A DNA stretch of 64,000 nucleotides from Arthrobacter luteolus NBRC 107841 (GCF_001552075.1 NZ_BCQM01000004.1:124001-188000), one strand, 5' to 3'; shown: positions 27,701 to 35,570, counted from the stretch's first letter. A program made the numbers and translations. Notes: generated by a model from the sequence alone, not told the origin.

Positions 27701-27930
27701 GCCCCGACGACGGCGCCCAGGTTGGTGAGTGCATCGCGGGAGACTGCGGAGGCGGGAGGAGGTGTGAAGACAAGCATCATCCCGACGGCGGTCAGGGCAG
27801 CGACAGCAGCCTGGATGCCTCGGCGCTTTAGTCCTTGGATAGTGTCCGGTCCCTGTCCCATTCCCTGTCCCGTTCCCGTTGCCTGCCCCGGTGCCTGCAC
27901 TGACCTGCGAGGGCTGAAGAGGCCGCTCAA
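24733..27930 (-). CDS. Large secreted protein of unknown function, 1065 aa
   Basis: I do not recognise a family. A signal peptide ends near residue 61 (basic LKRRGIQAA, hydrophobic core, TPPPASA). Residues about 65-430 are Gly/Ala/Val/Thr-rich beta sequence. About 435-540 look like an Ig-like fold (ITSPRDSQSLDLTETGYFTL). About 540-760 are acidic. The C-terminal third has alternating polar/hydrophobic strands (LQFKWKVIPKG, FAIAFTGTLRAEAEIPAIG), ending LLEYKDEWKL without an anchor. Only two cysteines are evident (TACRLAG and GSCGG). The start overlaps the stop of the upstream secreted-protein gene by 4 bp, so the two are translationally coupled. Confidence 0.82.
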   Translation of the reverse strand: MSGLFSPRRSVQAPGQATGTGQGMGQGPDTIQGLKRRGIQAAVAALTAVGMMLVFTPPPASAVSRDALTNLGAVVGAPAPGFAPSGTSVPVVDSSVGRGNPLGTDPSGAVHLGTAAAGHSAALVRLTMFEPAADATAYTSADTAVLHTRTGITASTTLLLPLVHGSVPLWADSAADTRLEVLAYFDGTEASGGATIALANPVRRADTSRNVGGGALGQQPLWVGLTGEGSVSSTLARSVYVVLDVTLDRPDTVLLGDGQRLPLPAGRTIVSTVVDAEDQGGTTVALQAGGNSGSLTATVTGWVSEAGEDAAKTNHRGSYVVATEQRNRVEVPVAAAEQPKPVALADDHDSAYALVLTSAGDVAGGGTTTLSWGPRVSGRASGEAVDRVAGAQPQLALVPVTGGESQLSIRRGSAVAAVQPLGSFLGEPVPYDKSDPAAIEITSPRDSQSLDLTETGYFTLEGTVSTGINSVERLEISSPSVGFIGLAELNPVGGTITWSFRSLAPEDGDFDYVATVFDRSDPGAARASDRVRLTLDVAEEGDTVVSPEAEVFHLDTTELDFEVLGENLLRFTERPELEPGDIIVSAPMPSAPSGFLGRMSHMDLVSGAWEVSTVEVPLEELFLQVDVDETVDYGEGEDVVAHDLLSQAENPLDVVSGTFALQNEDGTSGPEIPVAQVEIVDDAGNPHSPAPGTYAEVVSGDDVDLELSSDEFNLDSPSDFSTACRLAGTDGQEPRGEDIDENGEWVAPAAPSPGDGSCGGPLKGPGASLSADWTTKVDAGMVFVVENGVPKIRTAGKKQEPWEFESWAAKERGDEAGVAVRGGGELNLGFAFVLKTKLQFKWKVIPKGVSIEEFRIEFNSKLKASASVQAWVQTQSRWNVDLKVAEVALPTTTFMAGPVPVAITNRLNFAIAFTGTLRAEAEIPAIGIERADTFGFKYTSAAGMVRIKEDTPTKYVLPKPRQMAGNTSFSVEGEIAAGPEMSYQSRIYTFAGPDITLSAKSGYRAKLSTTGIPPTEAAIEASIFLALGLSGSAKLTLIRWELLSLTIFNVGARINLLEYKDEWKL

Positions 27931-28769
27931 GGGGTATCCCCGCCGTCTGATTCCACGGCCGGAGCCGCTGTGCTGCGCCGCAGGAGCAGGAATAAGCCGG
28001 TGCCAATCGCCAGTGCAGCCGCGGCCAGTGCTCCGATGAGGAGTGCCGGTGAAGCACCGGTCTGCCCCAGGGCCTGAACTCCGGAGCTGCTGCCGGCGCC
28101 CGCAGGATCGCCGCGGCCGGCCGGTGCTGCGTCCTTGCCGGGAGGTGTACCGGTGCCGGGCACAAATTCCACATCCGGCGGGGATCCCTGTGCGAGGTCA
28201 GGCCAGGTGATCCAGCCGCCGTTCGCCTGTTTCGGTTCGAAAGCCGCTTCCCGAATCCGGTGTTCCGCCAGCACCACACCGTTGGAAGCGACGAAGGAGA
28301 CAATCACATCCGCGGAAAACCGGCTGGACACCAGGAACCTGACTTCAGTTGTCCCGGGCACTGCAGGCGCGATGCCAGTAGCGCCAAAAACGGTGCGGGC
28401 CACGTGGAGCTGGTTCCAGGGGCCTGCGCCTTGGCGCCAGGAGATGGACCCAATTCCGCTGCGGGCGGCGTCGGATTCAACATCTATCCACATTTCCGCT
28501 GTAGCAGCGGGGGCTTCGAGGTCCGAAGTGACTGATGCAGGGGCTGTGGCTGCGGCAGGGACTGTGGCATGGGCAGGGGAGGGGGCCAGCCAGGCGCACA
28601 CCATAAAAAGGGCGATGGCGAAAAGTGTCATGACTGACCTGGTCAGGACGGAAAAGCCCGTCACAGACCGGGTTCCATCAGGCCGGGTTCCAGCAGACCA
28701 GACTCCGGCAGACCAGACTCCGGCAGACCGGCCCCCAGCGGGCGGTCCGAACAGTAAATGTGAGTGCAC
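27927..28769 (-). CDS. Membrane-anchored secreted protein, 280 aa, sortase-like tail
   Basis: Function unknown. A hydrophobic secretion segment lies at about residues 47-70 (MTLFAIALFMVCAWLAPSPAHA), preceded by a 46-residue n-region with the repeat AGVWSAGVWSAG. A beta-rich exported domain (WIDVESDAARSGIGSISW) and a Gly/Pro/Ala linker follow. The C-terminus has LGQTGAS, a hydrophobic helix and LLRRS, resembling an LPXTG-type sorting signal with Gly for Pro. I chose GTG 28769 because TAGTTT lies exactly 6 nt upstream, as for a leaderless mRNA; an internal ATG at 28631 is the alternative. It overlaps the 1065-aa gene by 4 bp. Confidence 0.78.
   Translation of the reverse strand: MHSHLLFGPPAGGRSAGVWSAGVWSAGTRPDGTRSVTGFSVLTRSVMTLFAIALFMVCAWLAPSPAHATVPAAATAPASVTSDLEAPAATAEMWIDVESDAARSGIGSISWRQGAGPWNQLHVARTVFGATGIAPAVPGTTEVRFLVSSRFSADVIVSFVASNGVVLAEHRIREAAFEPKQANGGWITWPDLAQGSPPDVEFVPGTGTPPGKDAAPAGRGDPAGAGSSSGVQALGQTGASPALLIGALAAAALAIGTGLFLLLRRSTAAPAVESDGGDTP
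28694..28723. repeat. Two 15-bp direct repeats near the 5' end of the 280-aa gene
   Basis: CAGACCAGACTCCGG occurs twice head to tail (28694-28708 and 28709-28723), with a partial third copy. In the GTG 28769 frame it encodes the repeat VWSAG. Confidence 0.8.
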
Positions 28770-28775
28770 TAACGT

Positions 28776-28821
28776 AAACTAACAGCCAAACTTGGATTGA
28801 GTCCAAGTTTGGCTGTTAGTT
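28776..28821 (-). promoter_or_regulatory. Perfect 20-bp-arm palindrome over the predicted promoter
   Basis: AACTAACAGCCAAACTTGGA (28777-28796) and its exact complement (28802-28821) flank a 5-nt centre. On the minus strand the proximal arm overlaps TAGTTT (28781-28776), a -10 hexamer 6 nt before GTG 28769. The palindrome thus covers the -10/-35 region of the two-gene secreted-protein unit. It could be an operator, perhaps of the TetR protein encoded just upstream. Alternatively it terminates the TetR gene, but no U-tract follows. Confidence 0.7.
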
Positions 28822-28921
28822 ACGCTGCTGACCTGTTTCGCGGCGGCTGGCTGCGCTGCTGTTTAGTTTCGCTGCAGTTAATTCCGGGGCAGTGGCTCCG
28901 CCGTTGGTGCTCCGTACCTGG

Positions 28922-29605
28922 TTACAGGCCGGACCCCGGGATCCCCTGAACCTGCGAACCCGCGAGGTGGGCAATGTTCGCGATCGCCTCGACCCAGTCA
29001 GCTGGGGACAGCTCAACGTCCTGGAGTCCGCCGTCGGCGCTCAACCGCAGCAGGAGATCCTCCAGGGCCATACCGACGATCCCCACGAGAAGCTTCGCCT
29101 CCCGCCTGGCCGGACCGGCTCCCGCCTGCCTTTCGGGGTGGGCCTCAAGCCAGTCTCCCGCCACATCGGCCAGGTCATCGAAAACCTGGGTGAGTGGACC
29201 GCGCACCAGGATCTGGGTCTCCGGATGCTGCTGCATGAGCTGGTAGCGTTTGCCCGCCACCTCCGGATTGACCGCGGTGCTTTCGATCACCGACATCACC
29301 ACACCAAGCAGGGCTGAAGAGAGCGGCAGGCCCTCAGCTGCGTCGAGCATCGCCGCGACTTCCCCGGGGACCAGCCTGGGATAAGGCCGGCCGAAAATTG
29401 CTGCCTCCAGGGAGGGCATGTAGTTGAAGAAGGTGCTGCGTGAGACTTCCGCGCGATCACAGATCTTCGCCACGGTGACCGTCTCAAGGCCCGATTCCAG
29501 GGCCAGCTCTATGCCCGCCAGCTCGATGGCGGTTTCAGTTTGGCGCTTCTTTCGTTCCCGTAAACCCTCTGGTTTCACAATCGACCCCAGCCTGGTGGGG
29601 TCCAC
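28922..29605 (-). CDS. TetR-family transcriptional regulator
   Basis: A 227-aa DNA-binding protein. The HTH lies at about residues 30-60 (VTVAKICDRAEVSRSTFFNYMPS), preceded by the basic stretch LRERKKRQTETAIELAGIELAL. A helical ligand domain follows. The start GTG 29605 abuts GAGGAG closely; GTG 29578 (VKPEGLRERKK) is an alternative. It lies between the siderophore operon and the paired secreted-protein genes, all on one strand. The large palindrome 100 bp beyond its stop is its most obvious candidate operator. Confidence 0.9.
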   Translation of the reverse strand: MDPTRLGSIVKPEGLRERKKRQTETAIELAGIELALESGLETVTVAKICDRAEVSRSTFFNYMPSLEAAIFGRPYPRLVPGEVAAMLDAAEGLPLSSALLGVVMSVIESTAVNPEVAGKRYQLMQQHPETQILVRGPLTQVFDDLADVAGDWLEAHPERQAGAGPARREAKLLVGIVGMALEDLLLRLSADGGLQDVELSPADWVEAIANIAHLAGSQVQGIPGSGL

Positions 29606-29648
29606 CTCCTCATGGATCGAATTCGTTGCCGCTTTAATCAGGCTACCT

Positions 29649-31508
29649 TTACTCCGGTTGGACCAGCGGGTTCCCCAGCCGGCCGGAAAACTGCAGCCCG
29701 CCGGAGGGATCGCTGATGTCCAGCATCTGCTGGTTGTTGCGCAGCTGCAGCCGGTTCAGGCAGGACCGTGCGAAATCCGGCGCGAAAAGATCGTGCGCGG
29801 CGAAGTCCGCTGCCAGCTCCGGGTGCCCGGCCTGATAGACGGTAATCACCTCCGCGGTCACCTGCCAGAAATCCTCCTGCGCCAGCTGCCCGTCCTCATG
29901 CAGCACAGCTGCAAGGAAACGGAAGAAGCAGTCCAGCACATCCGTAAAGACAGAGAGTACCTGCTCGTCCTCCGGGACCTCTACCCGGACCCGGGACACC
30001 TCGGCCGGCAGCTCCACCTTGTCCGCCATCACGATGATCTCTTCGCCAATGTCCTTCATCAGCACCCGCTGCGGAACCCCGTCCTTGAGGATAAGGATCA
30101 GGTTTTCCCCGTGCGGCATAAACGCCAGCCGGTAGGCATAAAAGCAGTGCAGCACCGGAATCAGGTAAGCCTGCAGATAGCGGGCCAGCCAGTCCCGGGC
30201 CGGGAGCCCCGAACGGCGGATCAAGGCGGACACGAACGGGGTGCCGGCCGGATCGGTGTGCAGCAGCGAGGCCATGGTGGCCAGCTGTTCCCCGGCTTCC
30301 AGCTTGGGCAGCGGGCTTTCCCGCCACAGTGCCGCCAGCATCTTGCGGTACGGGGAGCCCTTGGGGGCAGCGGCGTCGTAGTAGGTATTGCGGTACCCGA
30401 TGGCGGCGGTCTCCCGCAGGATCCCGAAGCCGTGGCCGGCCAGGGTGGAGTCGGATGTCACGAGGTTATCCACCCATTCGTTGATTGCGGGGGTGGGCAC
30501 CATGTACTCGGCGGAGAGTCCGCGCATAAATCCCATGTTGACCACGGACAGCGCGGTCTTGACGTAGCAGCGGCTGGGCACATCCCGGTTAAAGAACGTC
30601 CGGATGGACTGCTGCGCCTGGTACGTGTCCGGTCCCGGCCCCAGATGCACCACGTGCTGCTGGGCAACGTCTGCCGCGAAGGTGACGCTGAGCTTGTTTT
30701 CCCACTGCCATGGGTGCACCGGCATCAGCAGGTATGACTCCGGTGCCAGGCCCCGGGTGCGCAGGTCGGCTTCGAACCTGGCCTGCACGCCGGGATCCAG
30801 TTCCGCGGCCAGCAGCGCCGCATAGTCCAGGCCGGAGACGGCGGTGAACCTGGCCCTGTCCTTGGCTACTGCTATCCAATGCAGGCGGATGGCGGCGGCG
30901 GTTTCCGGTGCATAGGCGAGGTAATCCGACGATCCGAAGCCCAGCCGTCCGTTGTTGGCGACGAAGCAGGGGTGGCCTTCGGTCATGGAGGCCTCGATCG
31001 CCTGGAAGTCTGCGGCAGGATCGCGGCCCTGCGTGATTCCGGCCGCGAGTTCTCCGGCGGTGTGGAAAGCCCCGGTGTGCTTGAACGCGTGCGAGGCCAG
31101 GGTGCTGGAGATTTCCTCCAGATACACGGGGAGCATCTGGCTGTTGATCCCCAGGGTCCCGGCGAACTCAGTAATAAAAACCAGTGCGTCGAGCCCGGTC
31201 TCCACACCCTGCACCGTACGGACGATGCTTTCAGCCTGGATGCTCCAGTGTTCGAGTTCCAGAACGTCCGCCTCGAAGCGGTAGGTGGCCCCGCCGTCGT
31301 CGGACGTCAGTTCGTAGCGGCCGGGCGCGGTGGTACGCGGGGCCAGGATGCGTTCGTGGGCGAACTCGGCGAGGGCTTTCCGAAGCACATGGCGGTTGGC
31401 TGCCGCCCAGCGCTGCGGCGTCAGGTGCGCGCTGGGATTCGCGGCGGGGACCGGGCCGGCGGCCGGGGACAGGGCTGCGCGAATGGAGTTCTCTACGGTG
31501 GTGCTCAT
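29649..31508 (-). CDS. desD: NIS siderophore synthetase, IucA/IucC family (DesD-like)
   Basis: ATP-dependent ligase that joins and cyclises N-hydroxy-N-succinyl-diamine units in desferrioxamine-type siderophores. The 619-aa length is normal. Family features include GHPCFVANNGRLGFGSSDYLAYAPE, MPVHPWQWENK, RCYVKTALSVVNMGFMRGLS, and a C-terminal FhuF-like/ferric reductase region (HGENLILILKDGVPQRVLMKD). It is the last gene of a four-gene operon and overlaps the acyltransferase gene by 4 bp. Confidence 0.95.
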   Translation of the reverse strand: MSTTVENSIRAALSPAAGPVPAANPSAHLTPQRWAAANRHVLRKALAEFAHERILAPRTTAPGRYELTSDDGGATYRFEADVLELEHWSIQAESIVRTVQGVETGLDALVFITEFAGTLGINSQMLPVYLEEISSTLASHAFKHTGAFHTAGELAAGITQGRDPAADFQAIEASMTEGHPCFVANNGRLGFGSSDYLAYAPETAAAIRLHWIAVAKDRARFTAVSGLDYAALLAAELDPGVQARFEADLRTRGLAPESYLLMPVHPWQWENKLSVTFAADVAQQHVVHLGPGPDTYQAQQSIRTFFNRDVPSRCYVKTALSVVNMGFMRGLSAEYMVPTPAINEWVDNLVTSDSTLAGHGFGILRETAAIGYRNTYYDAAAPKGSPYRKMLAALWRESPLPKLEAGEQLATMASLLHTDPAGTPFVSALIRRSGLPARDWLARYLQAYLIPVLHCFYAYRLAFMPHGENLILILKDGVPQRVLMKDIGEEIIVMADKVELPAEVSRVRVEVPEDEQVLSVFTDVLDCFFRFLAAVLHEDGQLAQEDFWQVTAEVITVYQAGHPELAADFAAHDLFAPDFARSCLNRLQLRNNQQMLDISDPSGGLQFSGRLGNPLVQPE

Positions 31509-32104
31509 CGGGTGGCTCCTTCGGGGGATGTCTGTTCGGGGGCGGGCTGTGCGCGGTTAAGCTGTCCGCGGCTGGTGGAGTTGAGATGAGCGGCTTCGCG
31601 GAACTGGGCGCGGGTGCAGAAAGACAGCAGAGCGGTTTTGTCCGGCAGCGTGATGTTTTCCTGGGGTTCGAAGCCCATCCGGGCATTAAGGCGGTGGATT
31701 TTGGTGTTGCGTACATCCGGTTCCACCACCACCCGGTCAACTGCCGGATCGGCGAACAGGAACTCCATCACGGCTTGGAAAGCGGCCGCTGTGTAGCCGC
31801 GGCGGGGCGCATCCGGCGGGCCCATCAGCAGATGCATCCCGCGGTCCCCGGGGAGTATGGGGTAGGCGCCGGCGAGCGGCGAGTGGGCCGGAGCGTAGCT
31901 TTCCATCAGGAAGGCGGGTGTGCCGGCGTCGTGCACCAGCCACGCATCGTGGTGCGGATTCGCAGCGATCCCGGCGTACTCGGCCCGGACGTCCTCCACG
32001 CTGGCGGAATTCATGCCCCAGAAGACGGCGTACTCCTGCCGCATCCAGCTGTGCAGCAGGCCGGCGTCGGCCTGGGGGTCGACGGGGTGGAACTCGAATT
32101 TCAT
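31505..32104 (-). CDS. desC: GNAT-type siderophore acyltransferase (DesC-like)
   Basis: Transfers a succinyl or acetyl group to the N-hydroxylated diamine. The 199-aa protein has the GNAT/AlcB-type core: HSWMRQEYAVFWGM, DRGMHLLMGPPDAPRRGY (acyl-CoA loop), DRVVVEPDVRNTKIHRLNARMGF. Both ends overlap neighbours by 4 bp (ATGA), so it is translationally coupled within the siderophore operon. Confidence 0.92.
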   Translation of the reverse strand: MKFEFHPVDPQADAGLLHSWMRQEYAVFWGMNSASVEDVRAEYAGIAANPHHDAWLVHDAGTPAFLMESYAPAHSPLAGAYPILPGDRGMHLLMGPPDAPRRGYTAAAFQAVMEFLFADPAVDRVVVEPDVRNTKIHRLNARMGFEPQENITLPDKTALLSFCTRAQFREAAHLNSTSRGQLNRAQPAPEQTSPEGATR

Positions 32105-33504
32105 GCCAGTGCTCCTTCGCTGTGGGCCGGGGCGGGCTGCGGGCTGCGGGCTCCGGCCAGCCCGAATTCCTGGAACGTGGTGCTGGTTTCCACCGGGTAG
32201 TACTCCCAGCCAAGGATTTCCCGCAGGATGGCCGAGTTCCGGTAGGCCGCCATTCCAAGGTCCGGGGAGGTGAACCCGTGGGTGTGCAGTTCGGCGTTCT
32301 GCACGAAGATCTCCGCCGGTGCCACTCCGATCCCGTAGCCGCGGTCCACCTCCAGGCGGCCCCGGCTGTCGCGCCGGATCCGGTGGCTGATGCCCTGCAG
32401 GAACTCCGGCTCCTGATAGGAATAACCGGTCGCGAGGACGACGCCGCCCGTTGCCAGCCGGGCGGAGCTGCCCTGTTCGGCGTGGCGCAGTTCCAGCACA
32501 TGCTGCCCGGTGCCCGGGTCATAGCTGGTGGCTGTCACCTCGGTTCCGGTGAGCAGGCGGACCGCGGGCGGGCCGTTGAGGCTCTTGGCATACAGCGCAT
32601 CGTAGATCTCGTTGATCAGGGCGGAATCGATGCCCTTGTAAAGGTTCTTCTGCGAACTGATCAGCCGGTCCCGGGTGGGTGCCGGCAGCGCATGGAAGTA
32701 GTCGATGTAGTCCGGCGAGGTCATTTCCAGGGTCAGTTTCGTGTATTCCAGCGGAAAGAACCGCCCTGAGCGGGTCACCCAGTTCAACTGGTACGTGTCC
32801 GGTCCGCTGCCGGGCAGCAGATCGAGGAATACCTCTGCCGCGCTTTGGCCGCTGCCCACCACCGTGATGCTCTCCTGTGCCTGCAAGCTGGCCTTGGAAT
32901 TCACGTAGTCACTGTTGTGCACGGCTGTGCCGGGGCCGTTCAGGAGTCCGGTGCACGACGCCGGCACCTCGGGCTGGGTGCCGGTGCCCAGTACCAGCCG
33001 CCGCGCCGCGTGGACCTGGGTGCCGCCGTCGCCTTCGGTGCGGACCAGGTAACGGCCGCCGTCGTGCGCTGTGTGCTCATAGTCGACGCCGGTGACCCGG
33101 CTGCCGAAGCGGACGCTGGGCAGCTGCCCGGCAACCCAGCGGCAGTAGGCATTGAACTCCGCGCGCAGCGGGTAGAAGACCTCGCGGATGTAGAAGCGGT
33201 AGAGCCGTCCGGTGGATTTGAGGAAGTTCAGGAAGGAATACCGCGATGTCGGATCCGCCAGGGAGACGAGGTCTGCCATAAACGGGACCTGCAGGTGGGC
33301 GGTTTCCAGCATCATGCCCGGATGCCAGTCGAAGTCCGGGCGGCCGTCCAGGAACAGGGCATCGAGCTCCGTGATGGGCTCGCTCAGCGCGGCCAGGCCC
33401 AGGTTGAACGGGCCGACACCGATGCCGATGAGGTCCCGGACGGGCTGGTCAGGCTGTGGGGTCCGGGTGCTGGGGGTGCCGGCGTTGCCGTTCGGGCGGG
33501 TCAT
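32101..33504 (-). CDS. desB: Lysine/ornithine N-monooxygenase (DesB-like)
   Basis: FAD- and NADPH-dependent N-hydroxylase of the diamine in siderophore synthesis. The protein is 467 aa. The FAD fingerprint GIGVGPFNLGLAAL and the NADPH motif VVGSGQSAAEVFLDLL are clear, and the C-terminal ATGYSYQEPEFL is the family's ATGY motif. It overlaps the decarboxylase gene by 4 bp upstream and the acyltransferase gene by 4 bp downstream. Confidence 0.95.
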   Translation of the reverse strand: MTRPNGNAGTPSTRTPQPDQPVRDLIGIGVGPFNLGLAALSEPITELDALFLDGRPDFDWHPGMMLETAHLQVPFMADLVSLADPTSRYSFLNFLKSTGRLYRFYIREVFYPLRAEFNAYCRWVAGQLPSVRFGSRVTGVDYEHTAHDGGRYLVRTEGDGGTQVHAARRLVLGTGTQPEVPASCTGLLNGPGTAVHNSDYVNSKASLQAQESITVVGSGQSAAEVFLDLLPGSGPDTYQLNWVTRSGRFFPLEYTKLTLEMTSPDYIDYFHALPAPTRDRLISSQKNLYKGIDSALINEIYDALYAKSLNGPPAVRLLTGTEVTATSYDPGTGQHVLELRHAEQGSSARLATGGVVLATGYSYQEPEFLQGISHRIRRDSRGRLEVDRGYGIGVAPAEIFVQNAELHTHGFTSPDLGMAAYRNSAILREILGWEYYPVETSTTFQEFGLAGARSPQPAPAHSEGALA

Positions 33505-35309
33505 GCGGCCACTCCGGCAGCTGCGGGTGCTTCGTGCCCTGCGTGCCCTGCGGGTGCTTCGTGCCCTGCGTGCCCTGCGGCAGCTCCGTCCACCCCGGCA
33601 GCTCCGTCCACCCCGGCTGCTCCGTCCACCCCGGCTGCTCCGTCCACCCCGGCAGCTGCGGGTGCTTCGTGCCCTGCGGATGCCGCGAGCCAGGCCGTAC
33701 CCGTGATGCGGATGAGGGTGATGATGTGGATGATGTCCTCGAGGGTTGCCGTGGGGTTGAGCAGCGTGAACTTCAGATAGTTCCGGCCGTTCACCGTGGT
33801 GCCGGCGATGACAGCGTCGCCGGCTGCCGCCAGCCGGGTGCGGATCGCGCGGTTCATGGCGTCGCAGGTGTCCTCATCCAGTCCATCGGGCCGGAAACGG
33901 AACACGGCTGTGCTCAGCTGGACGGGCGCGGCGAGCTCGAAATCCGCTGCCCGCTCGAGCTGCAGCCCGGCGCTCTGCGCGAGGTCGACCGCAGAATCCA
34001 GGAGCCGTCCGATTCCGTCTGCTCCGCTCACCCGCAGGGTCAGCCAGAGCTTGAGGGCATCAAAGCGTCGTGTCGTCTGAATGCTGTGGTCCACCTGGTT
34101 CGGAATGTCCGGATGGGCAGAGGCCTCGGGATTGAGGTAGTCGGCGTAGTGCCGGATATGGCGCAGCTCCTCCGGGTTCCGCACCAGTACGGCGCTCGCG
34201 GAAACCGGCTGGAAGAAGGTCTTGTGGTAGTCCACGGTCACGGAGTCAGCTGCCTCGATCCCTGATAGCCAGTCCCGGTACTTCAGCGACGTCAGCAGTC
34301 CGCCGCCGTAGGCCGCATCAACGTGGAGCCAGGTTCCGAACTCGGCAGCCAATTCCGCGCAGTCGGTCAACGGGTCGATGCTGCCAAAGTCCGTGGTGCC
34401 GGCGGTGGCCACTATCGCCATGGGAATTTCGTTTCGGCTGCGGCTCCCCACCAGGGCCTTCCGGAGGGCCTGCGGGTGCATCCTGCGGTTGCTGTCGCTC
34501 GGAATCTGATACACGGCATCCTCACCAAGCCCCAGCAGTGCCGCTGACTTGCGGATGCTGAAGTGGCTGGCCTCGGACGCGAAAATCCGCAGCTGGCCGA
34601 GCAGGGAGGGGAGGCGTTCGCTGGGCTGAACTGTGGTTTCGGGGCTGGTCCCTGTCCCGGCGCCTGCCGTGCTGCGCAGCCTGGCCACCGCGTGGTTTCG
34701 GGCAATCAGGAGGGCCTGCAGATTAGATGTTGTGCCCCCACTGGTGAACACGCCGTCGGCAGCCGCTCCTAGCCCGAGCCGCTCCGCAGTCCAGCGCAGC
34801 AGGCGCCGTTCGATGAGGGTTGCGCCTGCGCTCTGATCCCAGGTGTCCATGGAGGAGTTGACGGCGGTGAGGATGGTTTCGCCCACCAATGCCGGGATGG
34901 CGACGGGGCAGTTCAGATGGGCCGCATAGCCGGGGTTGTGGAAGTAGACGGCGTCCCGGAGGTACAGGGGTGCCAGCTCGTCCAGGGCGGCCTTTGTTGT
35001 GCCGAGCGGCTGGTCCAGGTCCACCGCATCGACTTCCGGAGCGAGATCGGCGGGATGCCGTCCGGTCCAGGGCCGCGTGGCTGAACCGATCGATTCCGCA
35101 ACCGAGTGCATCCCCTGCTGGTTCTCCGCGAGGTAGCGCTGGATCGAGTTGCCGGTCAGCAACGCGGACAGATCGGCAGCTGTCGCCGCGCTGGCAGCTG
35201 TTGCCGCACCGGCGGCGGTTGCCGCCGAGGTTCCGGGTTCCCCGGCTGAAGGCTGCGCCCAGCCAGACTTCAACTGGTCTGCGGCTTCCGGCTGCTGTAA
35301 AGGGCTCAC
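33501..35309 (-). CDS. desA: PLP-dependent lysine/diamine-forming decarboxylase (DesA-like)
   Basis: Group II decarboxylase that makes the diamine (usually cadaverine from lysine) for the siderophore, first gene of the operon. The PLP lysine lies in DSVTVDYHKTFFQPV; the cofactor-pocket HVDAAYGGGL and SGGTTSNLQALL are present. I place the start at GTG 35309 because AAGGAG lies 8 nt upstream; the longer frame begins with a TTG. The N-terminus has an Ala/Thr-rich stretch, and the C-terminus carries about 55 residues of tandem repeats (DGAAGV, GHAGHEAPA) not usual for the family. No perfect iron box was found upstream. Confidence 0.93.
   Translation of the reverse strand: MSPLQQPEAADQLKSGWAQPSAGEPGTSAATAAGAATAASAATAADLSALLTGNSIQRYLAENQQGMHSVAESIGSATRPWTGRHPADLAPEVDAVDLDQPLGTTKAALDELAPLYLRDAVYFHNPGYAAHLNCPVAIPALVGETILTAVNSSMDTWDQSAGATLIERRLLRWTAERLGLGAAADGVFTSGGTTSNLQALLIARNHAVARLRSTAGAGTGTSPETTVQPSERLPSLLGQLRIFASEASHFSIRKSAALLGLGEDAVYQIPSDSNRRMHPQALRKALVGSRSRNEIPMAIVATAGTTDFGSIDPLTDCAELAAEFGTWLHVDAAYGGGLLTSLKYRDWLSGIEAADSVTVDYHKTFFQPVSASAVLVRNPEELRHIRHYADYLNPEASAHPDIPNQVDHSIQTTRRFDALKLWLTLRVSGADGIGRLLDSAVDLAQSAGLQLERAADFELAAPVQLSTAVFRFRPDGLDEDTCDAMNRAIRTRLAAAGDAVIAGTTVNGRNYLKFTLLNPTATLEDIIHIITLIRITGTAWLAASAGHEAPAAAGVDGAAGVDGAAGVDGAAGVDGAAAGHAGHEAPAGHAGHEAPAAAGVAA
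33525..33654. repeat. In-frame tandem repeats in the desA 3' end
   Basis: Two exact 27-bp units (33525-33551, 33552-33578) are followed by four 18-bp units GCTCCGTCCACCCCGGCW (33583-33654). They encode the Gly/Ala/His-rich tail of the decarboxylase in frame. Confidence 0.9.
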
Positions 35310-35570
35310 TAGGCACTCCTTCGAAGGTCTCAAAAAGGTAACGGGGGTAACCCTTCCCTGCCTTTCGGTATTACGTCAAACTTTTGTGTCTTAATTCGGT
35401 CCGATGCGGTGGATTGCGGGATTGGGGTGCAAAATCCCGCCCCGGCACGGTAATCGCGGACGCGCGCGGGAGTGCACCTGGGAGCTGGGAGTGACTTCAC
35501 GGATCGCTCCTCAGTAGGCTTAGTATCGAGAGATGACGTTTCCGCGTCCCGATCGAAAGGTGCGACCCTG

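Noticed and set aside
29424-30737. 437-aa open frame on the plus strand
   Set aside because: Antisense to the siderophore synthetase; no domains.
35334-35353. Iron box upstream of desA
   Set aside because: The half-sites resemble DtxR/IdeR half-sites but spacing is off by several bases, so it is not listed as an operator.
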